The notes beneath the pieces were generated by a model. The model ran no database searches. It had not been told where the DNA came from and saw only the letters and a program-made list of their open reading frames with translations. DNA of 64,000 nt, from NCBI RefSeq assembly GCF_003363265.1, contig NZ_QRBF01000001.1:248001-312000 (forward strand), read 5' to 3'. Positions within the stretch are counted from its first letter, which is position 1; each line of letters starts with the position of its first letter. The stretch is from Dyella psychrodurans. GTDB taxonomy: Bacteria > Pseudomonadota > Gammaproteobacteria > Xanthomonadales > Rhodanobacteraceae. Positions 51,747 to 61,040 of this stretch are shown here, piece after piece. Made by a program: the position numbers and the translations under genes.

Positions 51747-52760
51747 ATGACATCCGAATCAGAGCTACCCCGTGCCTACGGTCCGCCGCCGCTGACGGCT
51801 GAATTGCGCCGTACGCCCGAAGATTTTCGCGTTGAAGAAATTCTTGGCTACGAAGCCGACGGCGACGGCGAGCACGCGCTTCTCTGGGTGGAAAAGCGCG
51901 AAGCGAATACCGATTGGGTCGCGCGCGAGCTGGCGCGCTTCGCGAATGTGTCGCCAGTCAATGTGGGCTATGCCGGCCTCAAGGATCGTCACGCGGTAAC
52001 CCGGCAAGCTTTTACCGTGCAGCTAGCGGGCAAGCCCGATCCCGACTGGGCCACTTTCCCGCACAGCGAGGTCAAGGTGCTGGCCAGCACGCGGCACAAA
52101 CGCAAGCTCAAGCGCGGCGCGTTACGCGGCAATCGTTTTGTGCTCGTTCTGCGCGATGTTCGTGGCGATCGTGCACATGCCGAACAAGTGCTGCAGTCGA
52201 TCGTTACGCGCGGCGTACCCAACTATTTCGGCGAGCAGCGTTTTGGTCGAGAAGGCGGCAATGTCGCGCAAGCCCGTGCGATGTTCGCGGGGCGGCGCGT
52301 GGACCGTGACAAGCGGTCCATCCTCCTTTCAGCAGCGCGTTCGCACATCTTCAACAGCGTTCTTGCAGCGCGCGTCGAGCGCGATGTCTGGGACAAACCG
52401 CTGGACGGTGAAATCTGGTCGTTGGCCGGCTCTCGCTCGTGGTTTGGACCGGAACCGTTCGACGACGTGCTTGCCGCGCGCCTTGCCCAGGGCGATATCC
52501 ATCCGTCCGGACCGCTGTGGGGGCAGGGCGAATCACCTGCCGCCGGTGCAGTGGGCGAACTGGAACGCGAAGTTTCCGCCGCATTCAGCGATCTGGCCGA
52601 TGGTCTTGTTGCAGCGCGCATGGATCAGGAGCGGCGCCCTTTGCGCCTGCTTCCAAAGGAATTGCGCTGGCGCTGGCTCGACGACGAAACGCTCGAACTA
52701 GGTTTCGAATTACCTGCGGGAGCCTACGCCACTGTCGTGGCGCGTGAATTGATCGCGTAA
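51747..52760 (+). CDS. truD: tRNA pseudouridine(13) synthase TruD
   Basis: A 337-residue enzyme forming pseudouridine 13 in tRNA-Glu. The catalytic Asp is D80 in VGYAGLKDRHAVT, and RGVPNYFGEQRFGREGGN and LLSAARSHIFNSVLAARV are typical. The ATG at 51747 was chosen; the frame continues upstream without protein-like sequence. The 131-base gap from ftsB shows no remnant ORF. Confidence 0.95.
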   Translation: MTSESELPRAYGPPPLTAELRRTPEDFRVEEILGYEADGDGEHALLWVEKREANTDWVARELARFANVSPVNVGYAGLKDRHAVTRQAFTVQLAGKPDPDWATFPHSEVKVLASTRHKRKLKRGALRGNRFVLVLRDVRGDRAHAEQVLQSIVTRGVPNYFGEQRFGREGGNVAQARAMFAGRRVDRDKRSILLSAARSHIFNSVLAARVERDVWDKPLDGEIWSLAGSRSWFGPEPFDDVLAARLAQGDIHPSGPLWGQGESPAAGAVGELEREVSAAFSDLADGLVAARMDQERRPLRLLPKELRWRWLDDETLELGFELPAGAYATVVARELIA

Positions 52761-52861
52761 ATATTCACGCTTTCGCCGCAGGCGCATACATCCACAGCGT
52801 AAGTAAAGCGCGCGCGACACGATGACGCGTGGATTCAAACCCGCAATCTATCCGGCTTGAC

Positions 52862-53284
52862 TTAGTTTGACGACGTTGAACGCACCAAAGTCGCAATATC
52901 ATTGATCAGCGCGCCATGCGTGGCGGGCTGTTCGTTGTTGGGGTCGTTGTTGCTTTTGAATGGCCGGCTACGCGGCAGCCAATACGGCGCTGTCACATAG
53001 AACGGGATGCGATGGAATGCCTCTGTTGTGGACACCGGCGTCAGGGCGAGATGGATGTTGGCAGGACCCGTGAACCGATCTGCTGAGCCAGGGATCGGCG
53101 AGCTGCTTTTCCAGTCATTGGCTTGGACTGGATTTGTGCCCCACGCACCAGATGTACCCGTGATGGATAGCACAGGCATGCCAGCCAGCTTCGGCAATGG
53201 CGTGGCGACATTCTGTGCGCCAATTTGAGACGACAGCGCCAGTCCAAAAACAAACCAAGCGGTGGCGATGACTTTGTTTTTCAT
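52862..53284 (-). CDS. Small secreted protein of unknown function
   Basis: A 140-residue protein with a signal peptide (MKNKVIATAWFVFGLALSSQ, likely cleavage after IGA). The mature part is small, soluble and rich in Pro, Ser and Asn, with no cysteines or recognised domain. A perfect AAGGAG lies 8 bases before the ATG at 53284. It lies on the opposite strand between truD and surE, where conserved neighbours usually lie. Confidence 0.7.
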   Translation of the reverse strand: MKNKVIATAWFVFGLALSSQIGAQNVATPLPKLAGMPVLSITGTSGAWGTNPVQANDWKSSSPIPGSADRFTGPANIHLALTPVSTTEAFHRIPFYVTAPYWLPRSRPFKSNNDPNNEQPATHGALINDIATLVRSTSSN

Positions 53285-53414
53285 CGGTACACTCCTTTGC
53301 AATTCCAATGGTTGTTCCGGCACGACGGCTTGCCTGCATCCGCCGCCTGACGGCCAAGGCTAGCAAAAGACCGCGTGGGTGGTGGTCACCGCCGACGGAT
53401 CATAGGGGCATTGT

Positions 53415-53972
53415 TCATAGACGCGCTTTCGATTTCAGCAATACGACCACCGCCCCAGTCCCGCCCTGCATCGGTCGCGCCGAGGCAAAGGCGATGACAT
53501 CATCCCGGCGGCGCAACAGGCGATCGGTAAGCACTTTCAGCACCGGCCCGGCGGCCTTGGAGCGCAACCCCTTGCCGTGCACGATGCGGACGCAATGCAG
53601 ATCGCGCGTGGATGCTTGGGCCAGGAAATCGGCGATGGTTGCCTGCGCGGCGGCGGCGTTCATCTGGTGCAGATCGATCTCATCCTGCACGCTGTACTGG
53701 CCGCGTTTGAGCTGGCGCAGCAGCTTCGGCGAATAGCCGTCGCGGAGGTAGCTGAGTTCCTCGCCGACCTCCATGAGGCCGGGATCGAAAGCCATGTTCA
53801 AAAGCTCGCGCGGAACGGCTGCCTCGTCGGCCTCGAGCATGTGAGGATGAGGTTCCGGCTTGGGGCCGGCTGGCGGCGGTGCGACCGGATCCATACGGCG
53901 GACCTCGCCGATGGCCTCGCGAAACAGTCGGCTGTCGTCTTCGTTGACAGTGGCGGGCGTGCGGCGCTTCAT
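53415..53972 (-). CDS. Smr-domain protein (SmrA/YdaL-like)
   Basis: A 185-residue protein. The N-terminal half is charged; the C-terminal Smr domain shows DEIDLHQMNAAAAQATI and RIVHGKGLRS, the LDLH- and HGKG-type motifs of the family related to the MutS2 C-terminus, which bind or nick nucleic acids. The ATG at 53972 has AGGA at good spacing; another ATG is at 53981. It is divergent from surE. Confidence 0.88.
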   Translation of the reverse strand: MKRRTPATVNEDDSRLFREAIGEVRRMDPVAPPPAGPKPEPHPHMLEADEAAVPRELLNMAFDPGLMEVGEELSYLRDGYSPKLLRQLKRGQYSVQDEIDLHQMNAAAAQATIADFLAQASTRDLHCVRIVHGKGLRSKAAGPVLKVLTDRLLRRRDDVIAFASARPMQGGTGAVVVLLKSKARL

Positions 53973-54136
53973 GGAATTCATCCTAACGAATGAGAGACTG
54001 TTGCGGCGAGGTTTCAGCCTGAAATCGCGGCCGCGGCGGTGAAACCGGCGGGCCGCTCGGTTAGACTCCAGAGTTCAGGGAGCGTGCGATGAAGCCTCCG
54101 GGCCGCACACCGTAAAACAGCTTTGAACGGATCACG

Positions 54137-54928
54137 ATGCGAGTTCTTGTCAGCAACGACGATGGCGTGGATGCACCGGGCATCCGCGTGCTTGCCGAGC
54201 GCCTTGGTGCGGTCGGCCAGGTCACGGTGGTGGCCCCGGACCGCGACCGCTCGGGCGCGAGCAATTCATTGACGCTCGATGCGCCCATCCGCGCCCTGCG
54301 CATGGAGAACGGTTATTACCGCGTAGCGGGCACGCCCACGGACTGCGTACACCTTGCGCTGGCCGGCATGATCGACCACGAGCCGGATATCGTCGTTTCG
54401 GGCATCAACAATTCCGCCAACCTTGGCGACGACGTGATCTATTCCGGTACGGTTTCAGCGGCGATGGAAGGCCGATTTCTGGGGCTGCCGGCGATTGCCG
54501 TATCGCTGGTGAGCAAGGATCACCAGGGCGAACATTACGAGTCCGCCGCCAAGGCCGTGTTGCTGCTGATGGAACGCCTGCTGGTCGATCCACTGCCGGC
54601 CGACACCATCCTCAACGTCAACGTACCGGATCGCCCGTGGGATGAAATCCGCGGTTTCGAGGTAACCCGGCTGGGCAAGCGGCATCGTTCCGCGCCGTGC
54701 ATCAAGCAGACCGATCCGCGCGGCAAGACCATCTGGTGGATCGGCCCCGCGGGCGATGTCGACGACGCAGGCCCCGGCACCGACTTCCACGCCGTGCAGC
54801 GCGGCTATGTGTCGGTCACGCCGATTCACGTGGATCTCACGCGTTTCCAGGCGTTGGAGAAGGTGAGCAGTTGGGTGCATGCCTTGACCGACGGCATGGC
54901 CGACAAAACCGATGGCAAGGCAGCGTGA
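54137..54928 (+). CDS. surE: 5'-nucleotidase SurE
   Basis: A 263-residue metal-dependent nucleoside monophosphatase. The N-terminal [14 protein letters not shown] carries the metal-binding Asp pair, and [14 protein letters not shown] and [20 protein letters not shown] complete the site. Implicated with Pcm in stationary-phase survival. It overlaps pcm by 17 bases. Confidence 0.95.
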   Translation: MRVLVSNDDGVDAPGIRVLAERLGAVGQVTVVAPDRDRSGASNSLTLDAPIRALRMENGYYRVAGTPTDCVHLALAGMIDHEPDIVVSGINNSANLGDDVIYSGTVSAAMEGRFLGLPAIAVSLVSKDHQGEHYESAAKAVLLLMERLLVDPLPADTILNVNVPDRPWDEIRGFEVTRLGKRHRSAPCIKQTDPRGKTIWWIGPAGDVDDAGPGTDFHAVQRGYVSVTPIHVDLTRFQALEKVSSWVHALTDGMADKTDGKAA

Positions 54929-55625
54929 GGTGACCGTGCATCCCCTGCCTCCATCCGCACTCAAAGGCGAAGGCATGACATCGCAGCGTGCGCGCGATCG
55001 TCTCGTCGCCAAGCTCAAGGAAGAGGGCATCCACGACAAGCGCGTGCTCGATGTCATTCGCAATCTTCCGCGTCATCATTTCATCGACCAGGCGCTGCAC
55101 TCGCGTGCCTACGAGAACACCGCGCTGCCGATCGGCCACGGTCAGACGATCTCGCAACCCTGGGTCGTGGCGCGCATGACCGAGGCCTTGCTGGAACCGT
55201 TCGACCAGAAAGACGGGCGGCCAAAGAAAGTGCTGGAAATCGGTACCGGCTCCGGTTACCAGGCCGTTGTGCTCGCCAGCCTGGTTCCACAGGTTTTCAC
55301 GGTCGAGCGCATCGAGGAACTGCTGCGCCAGGCGCGCCGCCGCTTCCGCCAGCTCGGCATCGAGAACATTCGTTCGCGCCATGACGACGGCAAGCTGGGA
55401 TGGGCCGTCGAGGCACCGTTCGATGCAATCATCCTCACCGCTGCCGGCGATGCGATTCCCACCCAGATACTCGATCAACTGAGTCCCGATGGCGTGCTGG
55501 TCGCACCCGTCGGTTCCCCGAGCAGTCAAACCTTGATCCGCATGCGCGGAGACGGCAAAGGCGATTTTGTGCAAGAAGAACTGGCTGCAGTGAGTTTCGT
55601 ACCTTTGCTGGGTGGCATCGGCTGA
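54912..55625 (+). CDS. pcm: Protein-L-isoaspartate O-methyltransferase
   Basis: A 237-residue SAM-dependent enzyme that starts repair of isoaspartyl residues. The SAM motif [18 protein letters not shown] and the family segments [18 protein letters not shown] and [15 protein letters not shown] are visible. The start at 54912 gives an N-terminal extension; MTSQRARD at 54975 is an alternative. The stop overlaps yqaA (TGATG). Confidence 0.94.
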   Translation: MARQREVTVHPLPPSALKGEGMTSQRARDRLVAKLKEEGIHDKRVLDVIRNLPRHHFIDQALHSRAYENTALPIGHGQTISQPWVVARMTEALLEPFDQKDGRPKKVLEIGTGSGYQAVVLASLVPQVFTVERIEELLRQARRRFRQLGIENIRSRHDDGKLGWAVEAPFDAIILTAAGDAIPTQILDQLSPDGVLVAPVGSPSSQTLIRMRGDGKGDFVQEELAAVSFVPLLGGIG

Positions 55626-56233
55626 TGCGTCTTTTTGGAAAGCTTTACGCGCGCGTTCTGGTCTGGGCGCGCGATCCCAGAGCGGTTCATTACCTTTGCG
55701 GTCTGAGCTTCGTCGAAGCCTTCATCTTTCCGGTCATGCCGGAGGTGATGTTGGCGCCGATGATGCTGGGCAAGCGGCACCGCGCGTTCTTCTACGCCAA
55801 CATCAGTTTGCTGTTTTCGCTTCTTGGATCATTGGTCGGTTATGCGCTGGGGCATTGGGCGTTTCATGCTCTGACGCCGTTGCTGCAGTCGTTGCATCTT
55901 TACGACCCTATCCAGCGTGGCGTGGACAGCCTGCGTTCGCAGATGAACGAGCATTGGCTGGAGCTGCTGCTGGTGCTGATGCTTGCGGCACTGCAGCCGG
56001 TGGTGCCGATGAAGTTTGTGACCTGGGCATCGGGCATTGTCGGCGTGCCCATCATGCCGTTCCTGGTTTGCATTCTGCTTGGCCGCGGCAAGCGCGTTTG
56101 GCTGCTCGCGCTATTGATCCGTCTGTTCGGCGAGCGTGCCGAGCGGATGCTCCACAAGCATATCGAATGGATTGGTTGGGCTGCGCTGGTGGTGCTGGCG
56201 GCACTCGCGGCTTGGTGGGTGCTGAAGCATTAA
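55625..56233 (+). CDS. yqaA: YqaA/DedA-like membrane protein
   Basis: A 202-residue inner-membrane protein of the SNARE-associated (VTT/DedA) superfamily. Segments FVEAFIFPVMPEVMLAPMML and ALQPVVPMKFVTWASGIVGV contain the re-entrant helix motifs with conserved Pro, Glu and Gly residues. About four to five membrane segments. DedA proteins flip lipid carriers; the substrate here is unknown. The ATG at 55625 overlaps the pcm stop. Confidence 0.85.
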   Translation: MRLFGKLYARVLVWARDPRAVHYLCGLSFVEAFIFPVMPEVMLAPMMLGKRHRAFFYANISLLFSLLGSLVGYALGHWAFHALTPLLQSLHLYDPIQRGVDSLRSQMNEHWLELLLVLMLAALQPVVPMKFVTWASGIVGVPIMPFLVCILLGRGKRVWLLALLIRLFGERAERMLHKHIEWIGWAALVVLAALAAWWVLKH

Positions 56234-56298
56234 CGCGCGGCAATCTTTTCCGATGGGGTCGTATGAAAACTCCGCGTGACCCCGTTATGCTCCAGCGC

Positions 56299-57195
56299 AT
56301 GAAAGGATTGATGCGATGGTCCGTACTTGCCACTACTGCACTCCTCATGACCGCCTGCAGCACGGTCGTGGTCCAGCCGCCGCCCGGCGGATCCGCGACG
56401 CCCGAGTCGCCTGTGCCGAATGCAAGCGCCGTGGGTACCTACACGGTCGTCAAGGGTGACACGCTTTATTCCATCGCCTTTCGCAATGGCACGGACTTTC
56501 GCGATCTGGCGCGGGTGAACGGTATTTCCGCGCCGTATACGATCTGGCCTGGCCAAGTACTCAAATTACCGGGTCATGGCGCAGCAGTTCCTACGCGCGC
56601 ACCTGCGACCGTGGTGGTCGCCAAAGCGCCACCTCCCGCACCGAATACCGGTCCCCAAACGGGTGGACCTGCGTTGCCGCCACCTGCGCATACGGCGACG
56701 ACGTCACCTGCCACCGTGGCAACAGCTCCCGTCCCGTCATCGATGGCCGTCGCGACGACCAACGTGCCACCGCCGACCCCCATTGCAACCCCCGTTGTCG
56801 CAAGCGGCGGCACTCGCACGGCAGGTGGCGTGAAATGGCGCTGGCCGGCATCAGGGCAGGTTGTCGGTCGCTTCCAGGCCAGTGCGGCAATTCCGGGGGT
56901 CGACATTGCCGGCAAGGAAGGCGACCCGGTGGTCGCTGCAGCGGACGGCGTCGTCGTCTACAGCGGCAATGGCCTGGTCGGCTACGGCGAACTCGTCATC
57001 ATCAAGCACAACGACAGTTTCCTGTCTGCTTACGGCCACAACCGCAAACGCCTGGTCACGGAAGGCCAGCAGGTGAAGGCCGGCCAGGAGATCGCCGAGA
57101 TGGGCTCCAGCAGCAGTTCGCGCGACGAGTTGGAATTTCAGATCCGCAAGGATGGCAGCCCGGTCGATCCGCTGGATTACCTGCCTTCGCGCTAA
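56299..57195 (+). CDS. nlpD: LysM/M23 lipoprotein, NlpD-like
   Basis: A 298-residue outer-membrane lipoprotein: signal MKGLMRWSVLATTALLMTAC with lipobox Cys near residue 20, one LysM domain (YTVVKGDTLYSIAFRNGTD), a long Pro/Ala/Thr-rich linker, and an M23 domain (DPVVAAADGVVVYSGNGLVG). The first metal-ligand His of M23 enzymes is replaced (IPGVDIAG), so, like E. coli NlpD, it is probably an amidase activator rather than a hydrolase. In-frame ATGs at 56263 and 56287 are alternative starts. It follows the surE-pcm-yqaA unit. Confidence 0.88.
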   Translation: MKGLMRWSVLATTALLMTACSTVVVQPPPGGSATPESPVPNASAVGTYTVVKGDTLYSIAFRNGTDFRDLARVNGISAPYTIWPGQVLKLPGHGAAVPTRAPATVVVAKAPPPAPNTGPQTGGPALPPPAHTATTSPATVATAPVPSSMAVATTNVPPPTPIATPVVASGGTRTAGGVKWRWPASGQVVGRFQASAAIPGVDIAGKEGDPVVAAADGVVVYSGNGLVGYGELVIIKHNDSFLSAYGHNRKRLVTEGQQVKAGQEIAEMGSSSSSRDELEFQIRKDGSPVDPLDYLPSR

Positions 57196-57201
57196 GCCTT
57201 C

Positions 57202-57579
57202 TTATCCGCCTGGAAGAATGAAGGCGACGACGACCCGACGTCCTTCGGCGGCAAGCAGGTCGTAGGTGCGCGCGGCGGCGGCATTGTCCATCACTTCGAT
57301 GCCCACGCCTCGGCGCAGAAAACCTGCAAGAAAAGACGCCGGCGGAAACTGCTGGCGTGCACCGGTGCCGAGCAAAACCAGTTCGGGTTTCAGTTCAAGA
57401 ATGCCTTCGACATGGCTCTCGTCGAGCGCGAGCGCGCTTGAAACAGGCCATTGCTCGATGGCGCGATCAGGCGCCAGCACGAAGCTGTCGCTCAACTCGC
57501 GGTCCACGACTGTTACGGCATGGGGTGTGACACGGCGGACGAACAGGAATCCCTCCGGCCGATCCAGCGACAAATCCAT
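57202..57579 (-). CDS. Mth938-domain protein (Xcc1710-like, DUF498)
   Basis: A 125-residue single-domain protein. HAVTVVDRELSDSFVLAP, LKPELVLLGTGARQQFPP and MDNAAAARTYDLLAAEGRRV fit the Mth938 fold known from structural genomics, including a Xanthomonas representative; biochemical function unknown. It converges on nlpD with 6 bases between, and follows yhbY on the minus strand by 9 bases. Confidence 0.85.
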   Translation of the reverse strand: MDLSLDRPEGFLFVRRVTPHAVTVVDRELSDSFVLAPDRAIEQWPVSSALALDESHVEGILELKPELVLLGTGARQQFPPASFLAGFLRRGVGIEVMDNAAAARTYDLLAAEGRRVVVAFILPGG

Positions 57580-57588
57580 GATGCGTCC

Positions 57589-57885
57589 TTACCGGGGCAG
57601 GGCGAGCCGCGGATCGTCTTCGTTGCGCCGGAACAGCACCACGATATGACCGATCTGTTGCACGTTTTCGGCGCCGGTGCCGTCGATCAGGGTGTCGATC
57701 TGCGCATCGCGTTCGTCCTTGTCGCCGCCTGAAAGCTTCACTTTCACCAGCTCGTGGTGAGACAGCGCAAGGTCGAGTTCCTTCACCACCGCCTCGGTTG
57801 CACCCTTGGCTCCGAGCAAGATCACCGGATGAAGATCGTGGGCGAGGCTGCGCAGATAGCGCCGCTGGGAAGGGGAAATTGCCAT
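57589..57885 (-). CDS. yhbY: Ribosome assembly RNA-binding protein YhbY
   Basis: A 98-residue CRM-domain protein: [10 protein letters not shown]-type start ([20 protein letters not shown]), the [17 protein letters not shown] segment with the GxxG-like loop, and [11 protein letters not shown] proteins associate with pre-50S particles. The ATG at 57885 was preferred over an upstream start at 57921. Divergent from rlmE, a widely conserved arrangement. Confidence 0.93.
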   Translation of the reverse strand: MAISPSQRRYLRSLAHDLHPVILLGAKGATEAVVKELDLALSHHELVKVKLSGGDKDERDAQIDTLIDGTGAENVQQIGHIVVLFRRNEDDPRLALPR

Positions 57886-57961
57886 TCGTTCAGTCTCGGA
57901 TTCGCGACGAGGGGATCGCAAAGGGTATCATGGGCACCCCTGTTCCCGGCCGTTGCCGACC

Positions 57962-58612
57962 ATGCCTCGCAGCAAGAGCAGTTCCCGCTGGCTGCGGGAG
58001 CATTTTGATGACGTCTACGTCAAGAAGGCCCAGGCCGAAGGCCTGCGTTCGCGTGCCGTATTCAAGCTGGAAGAGCTGATCGAGCGGGATAACCTGCTCA
58101 AGCCCGGCATGCGGGTCGTCGACCTTGGCGCCGCCCCCGGGGGCTGGTCGCAATTGGTTCGTCAGCGTCTGGGCGATAGTGGTACCGTGGTGGCCCTGGA
58201 TATCCTGCCAATGCAGGGCATCGCCGGAGTGGACTTTCTGCAGGGCGATTTCCGCGAGGAGAGCGTGCTGCATGCCCTGGAAGCTCGCCTGGATGGCCAG
58301 AAGCTCGATCTTGTGCTGTCTGACATGGCCCCCAATATGAGTGGTGTGGCCCTGGCCGACCAAATCCGGGCGATGGATTTGGCCGAACTGGCGCTTGATT
58401 TCAGTAGGCACTGGCTCAAACCGGGCGGAGCGTTTCTAATCAAGCTGTTCCAGGGAACGGGCTTTGACGATTACTTGCGAGGCTTGCGCGCGGATTTCAC
58501 GCGCGTAAGCATGCGTAAACCCAAGGCCTCACGTGCGCGTTCACGTGAGGTGTATGCGCTGGCAACCGGTTTCAAACCGGGAAGCCGGCAGAATGGCGAG
58601 AACCGCGCATGA
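57962..58612 (+). CDS. rlmE: 23S rRNA (uridine 2552-2'-O) methyltransferase
   Basis: A 216-residue SAM-dependent 2'-O-methyltransferase (FtsJ/RrmJ). SAM motif [15 protein letters not shown] and the catalytic K-D-K-E set are visible: [30 protein letters not shown] and SREVYALA. The ATG at 57962 was chosen over a TTG at 57953. It overlaps ftsH by ATGA. Confidence 0.96.
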   Translation: MPRSKSSSRWLREHFDDVYVKKAQAEGLRSRAVFKLEELIERDNLLKPGMRVVDLGAAPGGWSQLVRQRLGDSGTVVALDILPMQGIAGVDFLQGDFREESVLHALEARLDGQKLDLVLSDMAPNMSGVALADQIRAMDLAELALDFSRHWLKPGGAFLIKLFQGTGFDDYLRGLRADFTRVSMRKPKASRARSREVYALATGFKPGSRQNGENRA

Positions 58613-60546
58613 ATGAGACATGGAAAACCCTGTTGCTCTGGCTGGTCATCGCGGTGGTGCTCATCACCGTGTTCCAGAGCTTCAACCCGCACGGTGGCGC
58701 CTCATCGGACCTGCCTTACAGCAGCTTTGTACAGAGCGTGGATAGCGGCAACGTCGCTACCGCCACCATCAGCGCCGAAAACCCTGCCACCATCAGCGGC
58801 AAGCTGAAGGATGGCAGCAACTACCGTAGCGTCGCGCCTGTGCTCGGCTTCTCCACCAGCACGGTGGTCAAGCAGATGCAGGACAAGAACGTCATCGTCA
58901 CCCAGGATTCCGGCACGGGCTTCTCGCTGATCGGCCTGCTGGTGAACTGGTTGCCGGTGATCCTGATCGTCGGTGTCTTCATCTGGTTCATGCGCCAGAT
59001 GCAGCAAGGCGGTGGTGGACGCGGGGCGATGAGTTTCGGCCGCTCGCGTGCCAAGCTGCAGGGCGAGGATCAGGTCAAGGTCAATTTCAGCGACGTCGCC
59101 GGTTGCGATGAAGCGAAAGAGGAGGTCGGCGAACTGGTCGAGTTCCTGCGCGACCCAGGCAAGTTCCAGCGCCTGGGCGGCAAGATTCCGCGCGGCGTGC
59201 TGATGGTTGGCCCGCCCGGTACCGGTAAGACCCTGCTCGCGAAGGCCATTGCAGGCGAAGCCAAGGTGCCGTTCTTCTCAATCTCCGGTTCCGATTTCGT
59301 CGAGATGTTCGTCGGCGTGGGCGCGTCGCGCGTTCGCGACATGTTCGATCAGGCGAAGAAGCACGCACCGTGCATCATCTTCATCGACGAAATCGATGCC
59401 GTGGGTCGTCATCGCGGCGCCGGTCTCGGCGGCGGTCATGACGAGCGCGAACAGACGCTCAATCAGCTGCTGGTCGAAATGGACGGTTTCGAAGGCACCG
59501 AGGGCATCATCGTCATCGCCGCCACCAACCGTCCGGACGTACTCGATCCCGCACTGTTGCGCCCGGGTCGCTTCGACCGCCAGGTCGTCGTCGGCCTGCC
59601 GGACGTAAAGGGGCGCGAGCAGATCCTCAAGGTGCATCTGCGCAAGGTGCCGACGGCGAGCGACGTGGATCCGATGGTGATCGCACGTGGTACGCCGGGT
59701 TTCTCCGGTGCGGACCTGGCCAACCTCGTGAACGAGGCGGCCTTGTTCGCCGCGCGCGAGAACGCCCGCGAAGTGCGCATGAACCACATGGACAAGGCAC
59801 GCGACAAGATCTTGATGGGCACCGAGCGCCGTTCGATGGCGATGAGCGAAGACGAGAAGAAGCTCACCGCCTATCACGAAGCCGGCCATGCCATCGTCGG
59901 TCGCCTCGTTCCCGAGCACGACCCTGTTTACAAGGTCACGATCATTCCGCGCGGCCGTGCGCTGGGTGTCACCATGTACTTGCCGGAAGGCGACAAGTAC
60001 AGCATGAACAGGACCGCGATCGAATCGCAGCTGTGTTCGTTGTACGGCGGCCGCGTGGCGGAAGAGCTGATCTTCGGCACCGACAAGGTCACCACCGGCG
60101 CATCGAACGATATCGAACGTGCGACGAAGATGGCGCGCAATATGGCGACCAAGTGGGGCCTTTCCGATGAACTGGGTCCGGTCACCTACGGCGAGGAGGA
60201 GGACGAAGTCTTCCTGGGTCGCTCGGTCACGCAGCACAAGAACGTATCCAACGAGACAGCGCGCAAGATCGATGAGGTTGTGCGCGACATTCTCAATCGC
60301 GCTTACGGGCGTACCAAGCAGATCCTGACCGACAACATCGACAAGTTGCACGTCATGGCCGATGCGTTGCTGCAGTACGAAACCATCGATGCGCGCCAGA
60401 TCGACGACATCATGTCCGGTCGCGTACCGGGTCCACCGGCGGACTGGTCGAAGACGGCTTCGTCCGGCCCGTCCGTGCCGCCTCCGCCGCCGCGCGGTGA
60501 TGCCGGAGCGAAGGTGGGAGATCCGGCGACGCAGACCCGAGTCTGA
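58609..60546 (+). CDS. ftsH: ATP-dependent zinc metalloprotease FtsH
   Basis: A 645-residue membrane AAA+ protease. Two N-terminal helices (about 6-23 and 104-127) flank a periplasmic domain; Walker A is GPPGTGKT (201-208); the zinc site is HEAGH (423-427). It degrades membrane proteins and regulators such as LpxC. The C-terminus is Pro-rich. It is followed by a strong terminator. Confidence 0.97.
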   Translation: MNETWKTLLLWLVIAVVLITVFQSFNPHGGASSDLPYSSFVQSVDSGNVATATISAENPATISGKLKDGSNYRSVAPVLGFSTSTVVKQMQDKNVIVTQDSGTGFSLIGLLVNWLPVILIVGVFIWFMRQMQQGGGGRGAMSFGRSRAKLQGEDQVKVNFSDVAGCDEAKEEVGELVEFLRDPGKFQRLGGKIPRGVLMVGPPGTGKTLLAKAIAGEAKVPFFSISGSDFVEMFVGVGASRVRDMFDQAKKHAPCIIFIDEIDAVGRHRGAGLGGGHDEREQTLNQLLVEMDGFEGTEGIIVIAATNRPDVLDPALLRPGRFDRQVVVGLPDVKGREQILKVHLRKVPTASDVDPMVIARGTPGFSGADLANLVNEAALFAARENAREVRMNHMDKARDKILMGTERRSMAMSEDEKKLTAYHEAGHAIVGRLVPEHDPVYKVTIIPRGRALGVTMYLPEGDKYSMNRTAIESQLCSLYGGRVAEELIFGTDKVTTGASNDIERATKMARNMATKWGLSDELGPVTYGEEEDEVFLGRSVTQHKNVSNETARKIDEVVRDILNRAYGRTKQILTDNIDKLHVMADALLQYETIDARQIDDIMSGRVPGPPADWSKTASSGPSVPPPPPRGDAGAKVGDPATQTRV

Positions 60547-60563
60547 TTCGCAGTCCGTAACGT

Positions 60564-60596
60564 AAAAGGCCGCCTTTGCAGGCGGCCTTTTTGTTT
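60564..60596 (+). terminator. Intrinsic terminator of rlmE-ftsH
   Basis: An 11-bp stem AAAAGGCCGCC, loop TTTGCA, GGCGGCCTTTT, continuing into TTGTTT, 18 bases after the ftsH stop. Confidence 0.88.
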
Positions 60597-60674
60597 GCGC
60601 GGGGAGTGTCGACTCGAATCATTTTACCCGGACGACAAAGCCAGGTTTGGCGATTACGCTGCGTAAACGGAACG

Positions 60675-61019
60675 TCAGAGTATCTGCAATACAGCTTCCG
60701 GCGGACGACCGATAACCGCCTTGCCGTTCGACACCACAATGGGGCGTTCGATCAGGCGCGGATGCTTCGTCATCGCGTCGATCAATGCTTCGTCATCGAG
60801 CGAAGGATCGTCGAGACGCAGCTCCGTGTAGATATCCTCGCCGCTGCGCAGCAACTGTCGCGCGGTCATGCCGAGCAGCGACAGCAAGGTCTTCAGCTCG
60901 CTGGCACTGGGCGGCGTTTCGAGATAGTTGATGATCTCGAAAGGTTTGCCATGTTCTTCAACCAGAGCCAGCGCGCTGCGCGATTTCGAGCAGCGGCTAT
61001 TGTGGTAAATGCGGATCAT
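60675..61019 (-). CDS. arsC: ArsC-family arsenate reductase-like protein
   Basis: A 114-residue thioredoxin-fold protein. IYHNSRCSKSRSALAL carries the active Cys (C10), and PRLIERPIVVSNGKAVIGRP is the family C-terminal signature. Glutaredoxin-dependent arsenate reduction is the family activity, but YfgD-type members are not proven arsenate reductases and there are no ars neighbours. It lies 21 bases downstream of rluB on the same strand. Confidence 0.88.
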   Translation of the reverse strand: MIRIYHNSRCSKSRSALALVEEHGKPFEIINYLETPPSASELKTLLSLLGMTARQLLRSGEDIYTELRLDDPSLDDEALIDAMTKHPRLIERPIVVSNGKAVIGRPPEAVLQIL

Positions 61020-61040
61020 GCCTGGCGCAGATTCCTGGAA

